Shown here piece after piece: positions 48,466 to 55,319 of a stretch of DNA of 55,319 bases. Each line of letters starts with the position of its first letter. Positions within the stretch are counted from its first letter, which is position 1. The DNA comes from Bifidobacteriaceae bacterium (GTDB lineage Bacteria; Actinomycetota; Actinomycetes; Actinomycetales; WQXJ01), in the NCBI GenBank assembly GCA_031270825.1, contig JAISXH010000053.1:1-55319 (forward strand), in the 5' to 3' direction. Below the pieces are notes generated by a model. The model was not told the DNA's origin, ran no database searches, and saw nothing but the letters and a program-made list of their open reading frames with translations. Made by a program: the position numbers and the translations under genes.

Positions 48466-49773
48466 TCAGGGCCGCTGGTCGAGGGGCACGTATTCGCGCT
48501 CGGGGTGGCCGACATAGATCTGGCGCGGGCGGCCGATCTTGGCCGCCGGGTCGCGGATCATCTCGCGCCACTGGGCGATCCAGCCGGGCAGGCGGCCAAG
48601 AGCGAACAGCGGCGTGAACATCGAGGCCGGGAAGCCCATCGCCCGGTAGATGATCCCGGTGTAGAAATCGACGTTGGGGTACAGGCGACGCTCAATGAAG
48701 TAGTCGTCCGAGAGGGCGACCTGTTCGACCTCATGGGCGATGTCCAGAAGCTCGTCTTTGACGCCGAGGGCCGCCAAGACCGCGTCGGCCTGCTCTTTGA
48801 CGATCGCAGCCCGCGGGTCATAGCTCTTGTAGACCCGATGGCCGAACCCCATCAGACGGATATTGGAACTCCGGTCCTTCACCTTCTCCATGAACTTCTT
48901 CGGTTCGATGTCGGTGTCGCGGATGTACTGGAGCATGTTCAGGACCGATTCGTTGGCGCCGCCGTGGAGCGGCCCGCTGAGGGCCGAAACGCCGCCCGAA
49001 ACAGACATGTAGAGGTTGGCCTGCGCCGAGCCGATCATCCGGACCGAAGACGTGGAGCAGTTCTGTTCATGATCCGCGTGCAGGATCAGCAGGGTGTCGA
49101 GGGCGCGATAGAACGCCTCTGGCGCCTCGAACCGCTCGCCCGGCAGTTGGAACGTCATGCGGGCGAAGTTCTCAATGTAGCTTTGCCCATGCTTGGGATA
49201 GAGCAGCGCGTTGCCCTGGGCCCGGCGGTAGATGTAGCTGATGATCGTGGGCATCTTGGCCAACAACAGAACGGTCGCCAGGCTGACCGCCGAGGGGTCC
49301 AGCGGGTCCAGCGACTCGGGGTAGAACCCGGCCATCATGTTGATCGCGGCGCCCAGGGTCGCCATCGGATGGGCCCGACGCGGCATGACCGAGAAGATCT
49401 GCCGGAAGTCGTCCGACAGGTACATATGCTTGTCGATCCTGGTCTCGAAAGCCTCAAGGTCGTGAGCGCTAGGTAATTCTCCCTTGATCAGTAGCATCGC
49501 GACCTCAAGAAACGTCGACTTCTCGGCCAGTTGCTCGATCGGGTAGCCCCGATAACGCAGGATGCCGGCGTCGCCGTCGATGAAGGTGATTTCAGACGTG
49601 CAAGGGGCTGTGTTGAGATAGCCGGTGTCCAGCGCCACCAGCCCGGTCTCTTTCATCAAGGGCGCCACGACAATGCCGTGATTGCCCTGGCTGGCGCGAA
49701 TGGTGGCGAGCTCGATGCTGCGCTCGCCGACTTGCAGGCTGACTGCGGGCAGCGTGCCCTTGCTTGCGGCCAT
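48466..49773 (-). CDS. gltA: Citrate synthase
   Basis: A 435-residue type II (hexameric-class) citrate synthase condensing oxaloacetate and acetyl-CoA at the head of the TCA cycle. Catalytic parts are L-H-A-D-H-E-Q-N-C-S-T-S (His), G-P-L-H-G-G-A-N-E (His) and P-N-V-D-F-Y-T-G (Asp), with M-G-F-G-H-R-V-Y-K for CoA. G-I-L-R-Y-R-G-Y-P-I-E-Q-L-A is intact near the N-terminus. Single gene with a 288-base upstream gap. A 10-bp palindrome GTTCGCGAAC (49789-49798) and GGTTCGTGA follow its ATG region upstream and may be regulator sites. Confidence 0.96.
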   Translation of the reverse strand: MAASKGTLPAVSLQVGERSIELATIRASQGNHGIVVAPLMKETGLVALDTGYLNTAPCTSEITFIDGDAGILRYRGYPIEQLAEKSTFLEVAMLLIKGELPSAHDLEAFETRIDKHMYLSDDFRQIFSVMPRRAHPMATLGAAINMMAGFYPESLDPLDPSAVSLATVLLLAKMPTIISYIYRRAQGNALLYPKHGQSYIENFARMTFQLPGERFEAPEAFYRALDTLLILHADHEQNCSTSSVRMIGSAQANLYMSVSGGVSALSGPLHGGANESVLNMLQYIRDTDIEPKKFMEKVKDRSSNIRLMGFGHRVYKSYDPRAAIVKEQADAVLAALGVKDELLDIAHEVEQVALSDDYFIERRLYPNVDFYTGIIYRAMGFPASMFTPLFALGRLPGWIAQWREMIRDPAAKIGRPRQIYVGHPEREYVPLDQRP

Positions 49774-49788
49774 GCGTGGATCCTCTCA

Positions 49789-49798
49789 GTTCGCGAAC
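49789..49798. promoter_or_regulatory. 10-bp palindrome upstream of gltA
   Basis: GTTCGCGAAC lies 16 bases before the gltA ATG (minus strand) and is followed by the related GGTTCGTGAC. Paired sites of this kind suggest a regulator binding near the start; the protein is unknown. Confidence 0.3.
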
Positions 49799-49947
49799 GG
49801 TTCGTGACCAGTCCTTTAGGCAAGTTTTGGGCTAATTATGCCGGAAAGTTGCGGTGTGACGTGTAGGCCCCCCTGCACGCATCCCGTTCGGCGTCTCACT
49901 ATTTGGGATTTTGCGCCCGGCGTTTGCCTCTCGCGAGGCGGTTGGTT

Positions 49948-50017
49948 CAGGCCCGGCGGGGCGGTTTGCTCGGGTCCGGCGGCGCGACCAACTCAGGCCC
50001 GGCGGGGCGGTTTGCTC
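49948..50017. repeat. 24-bp direct repeat in the gltA-dapC gap
   Basis: 49948-49971 equals 49994-50017 exactly (CAGGCCCGGCGGGGCGGTTT then GCTC), 22 bases apart. The gap shows no gene. It is another repeat-spacer-repeat pair close to a gene end (dapC stop at 50062). Confidence 0.75.
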
Positions 50018-50061
50018 AGGGGCGCCGGCGCCGTTCGATCAAGCCTGGCGAACCAATCGAC

Positions 50062-51192
50062 TCAAGCCCCGGCCAGGCGTCCCGCCGCCGCCGCCACGTC
50101 CTGGTCCGTCCCGGTCAACGCCATGCGCACAAAGGCCCGGCCCGCCTCGCCGTAGAAGGCGCCCGGCGCCACCAGAATCCCCAGCCCGGCCAAGTCCGCC
50201 ACCGTTTCCCAACAGTCCTGCCGATCCGGCGTGGTGAACCACAAATACAGGCCCGCAGCCGATCCCTCGAGGACGTAGCCAGCCTCCCGCACGGCGCCCA
50301 GCAGCACACGTCGGCGCCGGCCGTAGACCTCGCGCTGGGCCGCGACATGGGCGTGATCGGCCAGCCCCGCCGCCATGGCGGCCTGGACCGGAGCGGGCAT
50401 CATCATGCCCATGTGTTTGCGCAAACCGGCGATCCGCGCCACCAGGCGGGGGTCGCCCACCAGCCAAGCCGCCCTATAGCCGGCGGCGTTCGACTGCTTC
50501 GACAGCGAGTACAGCGACAGCAGCCCGTCCAGCGAGCCGTCCCCCACCTGCGGGTCCAATAAAGACGGCACCCCGGCCGAGACCCAGGGCTCCTCCCAGG
50601 CCAGAGCGGCATAGCACTCGTCGCTGGCGACCACCGCACCATGGCGTCGGGCCCATTCGACCCAGGTGGTCAGGTCGCTCCGGCCGGCCACGCGCCCGTC
50701 CGGGTTGCCAGGACTGTTCAACCACACCAGTTTGACCTGGTCACGCATGGCGGCGGGAATCTGCTCAGGCGAGTTAGCTGGAACGGGGGTGGCGCCGGCC
50801 AGGCGAGCGCCGACATCGTAGGTGGGATAGGCCACCACCGGATGCACCACCACGTCACCGAGACCCAAGCCCAGCAGCGACGGCAGCTGGGCGACCAGCT
50901 CCTTCGAGCCAATGGTCGGCAGCACCCCCTGGGGCGGCAGGTCCGGCACGCCGCGCCAGGCCGCGTAGTGGTCGGCGACGGCTTGGCGCAAACCCGCCGT
51001 TCCGATGGTGGCCGGGTAGCCTGCCGCGTCCGATGCCGCGCTGAGGGCTTCCCGCAACACCTCAGGCGTCGGGTCCACCGGTGTGCCAACCGACAAATCG
51101 ATCAGCCCGTCCGGATATTGGGCGGCTCTTCGCCTGTAAGGCTCCAGCAGATCCCAGGGGAAGACCGGCAAGGCGGCGGCGTCGAATCCCAT
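50062..51192 (-). CDS. dapC: N-succinyldiaminopimelate aminotransferase
   Basis: A 376-residue PLP aminotransferase (fold type I). It makes N-succinyl-LL-diaminopimelate from the keto precursor with glutamate. Features are P-T-I-G-S-K-E-L-V-A (substrate loop), L-N-S-P-G-N-P-D-G-R (Asn), D-E-C-Y-A-A-L (PLP Asp/Tyr) and Y-S-L-S-K-Q-S-N-A-A-G-Y-R (PLP lysine). It follows fdxA by eight bases, the standard actinobacterial fdxA-dapC pair. With dapD and dapE it gives the middle of the succinylase route. Confidence 0.93.
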   Translation of the reverse strand: MGFDAAALPVFPWDLLEPYRRRAAQYPDGLIDLSVGTPVDPTPEVLREALSAASDAAGYPATIGTAGLRQAVADHYAAWRGVPDLPPQGVLPTIGSKELVAQLPSLLGLGLGDVVVHPVVAYPTYDVGARLAGATPVPANSPEQIPAAMRDQVKLVWLNSPGNPDGRVAGRSDLTTWVEWARRHGAVVASDECYAALAWEEPWVSAGVPSLLDPQVGDGSLDGLLSLYSLSKQSNAAGYRAAWLVGDPRLVARIAGLRKHMGMMMPAPVQAAMAAGLADHAHVAAQREVYGRRRRVLLGAVREAGYVLEGSAAGLYLWFTTPDRQDCWETVADLAGLGILVAPGAFYGEAGRAFVRMALTGTDQDVAAAAGRLAGA

Positions 51193-51200
51193 GGCCGAAC

Positions 51201-51518
51201 TCAGGCCTGCGGCGGCAGCGCCGCCACCAGCGGGGCGTCATAAGGTTGGGCGCCCACTCTGGCGGCGCCTCCCGGCGAGCCCAGTTGGTCAAAGAACTCG
51301 GCGTTCGCCGCCCCGAAGGCGGACCACTGCGGCGGGACGTCGTCTTCGTAGAAGATCGCCACTTGAGGGCAGACCGGTTCGCAGGCGCCGCAGTCGACGC
51401 ACTCGTCCGGTTGGATGTACAAAGCCCTGATGCCCTCGTAAATGCAGTCCACCGGGCACTCATCGACGCAAGCGCCATCCTTCACGTCAACACAGGGCGC
51501 GGCAATCACATACGTCAC
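51201..51518 (-). CDS. fdxA: Seven-iron ferredoxin
   Basis: From GTG 51518 a 105-residue ferredoxin. C-V-D-V-K-D-G-A-C-V-D-E-C-P-V-D-C-I-Y-E-G supplies the 3Fe-4S ligands and C-V-D-C-G-A-C-E-P-V-C-P the 4Fe-4S ligands. The C-terminal half is the usual FdxA extension (A-E-F-F-D-Q-L-G-S-P-G-G-A). Frame is open much further upstream but without similarity. A low-potential electron carrier; its steady association with dapC is unexplained. Confidence 0.93.
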   Translation of the reverse strand: MTYVIAAPCVDVKDGACVDECPVDCIYEGIRALYIQPDECVDCGACEPVCPQVAIFYEDDVPPQWSAFGAANAEFFDQLGSPGGAARVGAQPYDAPLVAALPPQA

Positions 51519-51603
51519 AGGAGTCAAGGGTAACGCCGCCGGGAGACCAGCGGGGGCGCGCCGACCGCGCCGTTCGCCAGGCCGGGGTGGTTTAATCCGG
51601 GAC

Positions 51604-51822
51604 GTGATCGAACCGGTTTGGCTGGCCTGGCCAGTGGGCGCCAAGGTGACGATCCGCCGGCGGCTGGCGGAAGGCGGCTTCGCCGACACGGTGGGACTGC
51701 TCGAAGCCGCCAGCGCCGAATTCGTGGCGGTCCGCCACCGTAGCGGCGAACTGCGCCGCATCGAGGCCGACTCGATAGCGATCGCCCACCTGGTCGAGCG
51801 ACCGCCCGATCCCGCCCACTAG
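51604..51822 (+). CDS. Small SH3-like domain protein (Rv0428c N-domain type)
   Basis: A 72-residue protein from GTG 51604: W-P-V-G-A-K-V-T-I-R-R-R-L, then G-F-A-D-T-V-G-L-L-E-A and R-H-R-S-G-E-L-R-R-I-E-A-D-S-I-A. The pattern V-V-R-R-R-L, D-V-L-G, R-x-G-E with a closing A-H-L-V matches the small beta-barrel found at the front of the actinobacterial Rv0428c-like acetyltransferases; here it stands alone. It is divergent from fdxA and ends where the ATP-grasp gene could begin (TAG/GTG overlap at 51822), so it may be first in that operon. Function unknown. Confidence 0.65.
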   Translation: MIEPVWLAWPVGAKVTIRRRLAEGGFADTVGLLEAASAEFVAVRHRSGELRRIEADSIAIAHLVERPPDPAH

Positions 51823-51875
51823 TGGACCCCGTTCAGAAACAATCCCGCAACTGGGCAGCACTAACTTGGCGGACC

Positions 51876-53633
51876 ATGCCCGACATGTTTCAGGGGTACG
51901 GAGCCGCGCTGGCGGACACCTCGACCTGCCCGCAGCCGTGGGATGAGATGTTCGCGGACCCCCTGCGACCCGACTCCTCCCAGGTGCGCCAGGCCTACTG
52001 CGAATTGCACAGCGCCTTGGGGCATTTGACCCGCGACGAATTGCGCGGTCGCGCCGAGGCCTTGGCCTCTTCCTACCTGGCCCAAGGGGTCACCTTCGAT
52101 TTCGCCGGCGAAGAACAGCCCTTCCCGCTGGATGCCGTTCCCCGGGTGTTGGCCGCCGCCGAATGGCAGCGGATCGAAGACGGCGTGCGCCAGAGAGTCC
52201 ATGTCTTGGAGGCATTCCTAGCCGACATCTACGGACCGCAGCGGGCGGTGGCGGACCGGGTGATTCCGGCCAGCGTGGTGGCTTCGTCGCCGGGGTTTTG
52301 CCGCCAGGCGGTGGGACTGCTCGAGGAGGGCGCGGTCAGAGTGCATGTCGCCGGGATCGATTTGGTCCGCGACGAATCAGGCCAATGGCGGGTCCTAGAA
52401 GACAACGTGCGGGTTCCCTCCGGAGTCAGCTATGTGGTGTCCAACCGGCACGTCATGGCCCAGACGCTGCCGGAGCTGTTCGCCCGCATGGCCATCCGGG
52501 CGGTCGACGAATACCCACAGCGCCTGCTCGAGGCGCTGCGCGCGAGCGCTCCGGCGGGAGTGGAAGACCCGGTGGTGGTGGTCTTGACGCCGGGCGTCTT
52601 CAACTCGGCCTATTTCGAGCACACCCTGTTGGCCCGCTTAATGGGAGTCGAACTGGTCGAAGGCCGCGACCTGTACTGCTCCGGCGGCCATGTCTGGATG
52701 CACACGACTAACGGCCCGGAGCGCGTCGACGTGGTTTATCGGCGCGTCGACGACGATTTCTTGGACCCGCTCCAGTTCCGGGCGGACTCGGTGCTGGGCG
52801 CGCCCGGCCTGTTGACCGCCGCCCGGTTCGGCAATGTCACCCTGGCCAATGCCGTCGGCAATGGCGTGGTCGATGACAAGCTGGTGTACACCTACATACC
52901 CGACCTGACCCGCTACTACCTGGGCCAAGACCCCGTCCTTCCGAACGTGGAGACATGGCGCCTGGAAGAGCCCGAGGCCCTGGCCGAGGTTCTGGACCGC
53001 CTGCCCGAACTGGTGGTCAAGCCGGTCGACGGCTCCGGCGGCAAAGGGCTGGTGGTGGGCGCGCGCGCCTCGGCCAGTGAATTGGACCGGCTGCGCGCCG
53101 CCCTCAAGCGCGACCCGCGCGGCTGGATCGCGCAGCCCATAATCCAGCTGTCAACCATCCCCACCCTGGTCGAGGAGGGCATCCGCCCACGCCATTCCGA
53201 CCTCAGGCCGTTCGCGGTCAATTCCGGCGGCGACGTCTGGGTGCTGCCCGGAGGTTTGACCCGGGTGGCGCTGCCGGAAGGCCAACTGGTGGTGAACTCC
53301 TCGCAGGGCGGGGGTTCGAAGGACACCTGGGCTTTGGAGGAGGTCGGGGCAGAGGCCACGTCCGCCGTTCGTTCGCGGCAACTGGTTCAGCTGTCGCCGC
53401 CTCCCTCTCGCGCGCACGATGCCGTCGCCCCGGCACCCCCGTCGCGCCCCGTCGCCGCTCGGCCCCGCGCCGCGGTCTCGCCGGTCGCGGGCGGGCCGCC
53501 AGGGACGCCAGGGACGCCAGGACCGCGGGGCCGCCAATGGCACGCCCCGGCTCATGCGCCCCAAGACCCGGACGGCTCCGATCGCTACATCCAGCAGGTT
53601 CGCCACCAGCAGCAGCAATCCGAGAGTGGGTGA
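51876..53633 (+). CDS. Circularly permuted ATP-grasp type 2 protein
   Basis: A 585-residue protein whose first ~480 residues are the circularly permuted ATP-grasp type 2 family: W-D-E-M-F-A-D-P, V-L-E-D-N-V-R-V-P-S-G-V-S-Y, R-R-V-D-D-D-F-L-D-P-L, V-V-K-P-V-D-G-S-G-G-K-G-L-V-V-G and G-S-K-D-T-W-A-L. The last ~110 residues are Pro/Arg/Ala-rich and disordered, longer than usual. ATG 51876 is preferred as the family starts M-x-D-x-F-x-x-Y-G; GTG 51822 is possible. Members act with alpha-E and transglutaminase proteins in a presumed peptide-ligation and cleavage pathway. Its stop overlaps the next GTG. Confidence 0.9.
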   Translation: MPDMFQGYGAALADTSTCPQPWDEMFADPLRPDSSQVRQAYCELHSALGHLTRDELRGRAEALASSYLAQGVTFDFAGEEQPFPLDAVPRVLAAAEWQRIEDGVRQRVHVLEAFLADIYGPQRAVADRVIPASVVASSPGFCRQAVGLLEEGAVRVHVAGIDLVRDESGQWRVLEDNVRVPSGVSYVVSNRHVMAQTLPELFARMAIRAVDEYPQRLLEALRASAPAGVEDPVVVVLTPGVFNSAYFEHTLLARLMGVELVEGRDLYCSGGHVWMHTTNGPERVDVVYRRVDDDFLDPLQFRADSVLGAPGLLTAARFGNVTLANAVGNGVVDDKLVYTYIPDLTRYYLGQDPVLPNVETWRLEEPEALAEVLDRLPELVVKPVDGSGGKGLVVGARASASELDRLRAALKRDPRGWIAQPIIQLSTIPTLVEEGIRPRHSDLRPFAVNSGGDVWVLPGGLTRVALPEGQLVVNSSQGGGSKDTWALEEVGAEATSAVRSRQLVQLSPPPSRAHDAVAPAPPSRPVAARPRAAVSPVAGGPPGTPGTPGPRGRQWHAPAHAPQDPDGSDRYIQQVRHQQQQSESG

Positions 53634-54568
53634 ACACCGTGCTATCGCGTGTGGCCGAATCACTGTTTTGGATCGGCCGATACCTGGAGCGGGCTGACGG
53701 CACCGCCCGCATCCTGGACGTGCACCTGCAACTAGTGCTCGAGGACCCGTCGATCGACGAAGACCAGGCCTGCCGCTCGCTCCTGTCCATCATGGGCCTG
53801 GAACAGGTTGGCGATTCCGCTGTGACCAGCGGCGATGTGCTCGAGTTGTTGGCAGAAGACCAATCCCATCCGGCGTCGATCGCGTATTCGCTGTACTCGG
53901 CCCGGGAGAACGCGCGACGCGCCCGGGAGATCATCTCCACCGAGTTGTGGGAATGCCTCAACGCCATCGCCACCAAAATGCCTCGACGCCTGGCGGCGGA
54001 CCGGGTCCATTCGTTTTGCACCTGGGTGCGGGAACGCTCGGCGATGGCCTCTGGCATCACCTACACCACCATGAGCCGTGACGAGGCCTATCAGTTCTTC
54101 GTCTTGGGCCAGTTTCTGGAACGGGCGGACATGACCGCCCGCCTGCTCGCAACCAGCGAACTGACCCAGGAGGGCGGGCCTAGCTGGACCGCCATCCTGC
54201 GCTCCTGCGGCGCCTACGAGTCTTGCCTGCGCACCTACCGGGGCGTCCCCTCAACCCCAGACGCGGCGGAGTTCCTGCTGCTGGACCGCCTTTTCCCGCG
54301 CTCGATCGCGTTCTCCATCCAGCGGGCGCTGGGCGCCCTGGGGGAACTCGATCCCGGCACCAGTCGACGCGGTGGCGCCAGCACGGCGCAGCGACTGTTG
54401 GAACAAGCCACCAGTTCGCTGCAATACCGCCCGATCGAAGAGGTCGTGGCCGAACTGCCCTACCACATGGACCAGATCCAGGTGGCGACCTCCGCCGCCA
54501 GCGAGGCGGTCAAGGCGCGGTTCTTCCCCTCGGAAGCGACGCCGACCTGGGTGGGTGAGAAGGCATGA
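53630..54568 (+). CDS. Alpha-E domain protein
   Basis: A 312-residue all-helical protein starting V-N-T-V-L-S-R-V-A-E-S-L-F-W-I-G-R-Y-L-E-R-A-D-G-T-A-R, the hallmark of the alpha-E family. The motif F-L-E-R-A-D-M-T-A-R-L-L recurs near residue 165. Biochemical role unknown; always found with ATP-grasp type 2 and transglutaminase genes. GTG start inside the previous stop (GTGA) and stop inside the next start (ATGA) show tight coupling in a three-gene operon. Confidence 0.92.
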   Translation: MNTVLSRVAESLFWIGRYLERADGTARILDVHLQLVLEDPSIDEDQACRSLLSIMGLEQVGDSAVTSGDVLELLAEDQSHPASIAYSLYSARENARRAREIISTELWECLNAIATKMPRRLAADRVHSFCTWVRERSAMASGITYTTMSRDEAYQFFVLGQFLERADMTARLLATSELTQEGGPSWTAILRSCGAYESCLRTYRGVPSTPDAAEFLLLDRLFPRSIAFSIQRALGALGELDPGTSRRGGASTAQRLLEQATSSLQYRPIEEVVAELPYHMDQIQVATSAASEAVKARFFPSEATPTWVGEKA

Positions 54569-55319
54569 ACCGTCTGCGCATCAGGCACGTCGCCGGCTTC
54601 CGCTACGCGGCGGACGCCAACGCCTCCTACAACGAAGCCCGGATGGCGCCGCTGACCGGAGATGGCCAGACGGTGCTGTCCTTCCGTCTGGACATCCGCC
54701 CGCAGTCCCAGCAATACGCCTACACCGACGCCTGGGGCACTCAGGTGACGGCCTTTGAGGTCTTGGCGCCGCATTCCCAGTTGACCTTGGAGGCGCGCAG
54801 CCTGGTCGAGGTGGCCCGCGACGTCCCCGGCGGCGGCCGTCCACGAGCCGAGCGGCTCGGTTGGGCGGAACTGGAGCGGGCGGCATCGGGCAGCGTGCGG
54901 TTGGCCGAACAGGCGCGTCAGACCCGGCGCACCCGGCCACCAGGCGAGGTCGTGGACCTGGCCCAGCGTCTGGCGGCCTCAGCCACGGGGCCGAGCGCGG
55001 CGGCGGAGGCGATCTGCGAATCCGTCCGGGAGCATGTCCGCTACGTCCGCGGCGTCACCGGCGTCGATTCGACCGCGGCCGATGCCTGGGGCCAGCGCCG
55101 GGGAGTCTGCCAAGACATAGCGCACATCGCCTTGGGCGCCCTGCGCGCGGCCCGTGTTCCGGCCCGGTACGTGTCCGGCTACCTCCATCCGGACACGGAG
55201 CCGCAGGTCGGTCAGACCGCCGTGGGCGAATCGCATGCCTGGGTCGAGTGGTTCGACGGCGCCTGGACCGGATTCGACCCGACCAACGGATCGCCGATCG
55301 GGAACCGGCATGTGTTGGT
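54565..55319 (+). CDS. Transglutaminase-like protein (3' end outside window)
   Basis: ATG 54565 overlaps the alpha-E stop and the frame is open to the window edge (251 codons). The N-terminal beta domain reads R-L-R-I-R-H-V-A-G-F-R-Y-A and Y-N-E-A-R-M-A-P. The papain-like core follows with the catalytic Cys in R-R-G-V-C-Q-D-I-A-H, His in E-S-H-A-W-V-E-W and Asp in G-F-D-P-T-N-G. Such proteins are probable cysteine peptidases or amide ligases partnered with ATP-grasp and alpha-E proteins. Only the last residues are missing. Confidence 0.93.
   Translation, partial: MNRLRIRHVAGFRYAADANASYNEARMAPLTGDGQTVLSFRLDIRPQSQQYAYTDAWGTQVTAFEVLAPHSQLTLEARSLVEVARDVPGGGRPRAERLGWAELERAASGSVRLAEQARQTRRTRPPGEVVDLAQRLAASATGPSAAAEAICESVREHVRYVRGVTGVDSTAADAWGQRRGVCQDIAHIALGALRAARVPARYVSGYLHPDTEPQVGQTAVGESHAWVEWFDGAWTGFDPTNGSPIGNRHVL

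Noticed and set aside
1..55319. tRNA or rRNA genes
   Set aside because: No cloverleaf-like T-arm/anticodon arrangement or rRNA-like sequence was seen on reading both strands.

Overview
The window is GC-rich (roughly two thirds G+C by eye) and reads as chromosome of a Gram-positive actinobacterium (Actinomycetota). Supporting signs are LPXTG-type wall anchors (LAVTGG, LPVTGG), a choice-of-anchor M surface protein, an MmpS-like lipoprotein, DUF3039 and DUF3117 proteins, the actinobacterial forms of dapD/dapE/dapC with fdxA, a SigE-like sigma factor next to an O-methyltransferase, and frequent GTG/TTG starts with 1-4 base overlaps. No tRNA, rRNA or replication origin was seen.

Bases 1-23,470 are accessory-like. 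They hold three PIN/antitoxin modules (341-1113, 9501-10171, 22296-22921), an orphan ribbon-helix-helix gene and three module remnants. They also hold an ECF sigma factor with a probably frameshifted partner, two TetR regulators, a sugar operon reduced to one permease and a GH32/43-like hydrolase, two acetyltransferases, a lipoprotein, and a 1296-residue surface protein with a palindrome over its -10 box. Most of the unusual repeats are here.

Bases 23,470-40,050 are mostly housekeeping: gatC-gatA-gatB, purE, gtrA, a two-component system, sigE, an O-methyltransferase, then the minus-strand run dapE / LOG-family protein / small membrane protein / DUF3117 / leucyl aminopeptidase / GT2 / DUF2304 / DUF6541. 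A large DUF222-HNH endonuclease gene sits between dapE and the divergent dapD (43514). After it come a lysozyme-like exported protein, a GntR regulator divergent from an mmsA-type dehydrogenase, citrate synthase, and fdxA-dapC. Three of the lysine/diaminopimelate genes (dapC, dapD, dapE) therefore lie within about 12 kb. The window ends in an ATP-grasp / alpha-E / transglutaminase operon that runs off the edge.

The strongest unexplained signals are these. (1) A ~130-bp structured element occurs twice (12161-12288 reversed, 48313-48442 forward), with stem changes that look compensatory. (2) A ~28-bp repeat occurs nine times, only between genes. (3) A 50-bp inverted repeat brackets a ~1-kb segment with an exported Cys-containing protein. 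(4) Gene 3' ends are duplicated at several gene junctions. (5) Two 29-bp repeat pairs share an exact 32-bp spacing. (6) The 8-mer CGGCATCG appears far more often than composition predicts.
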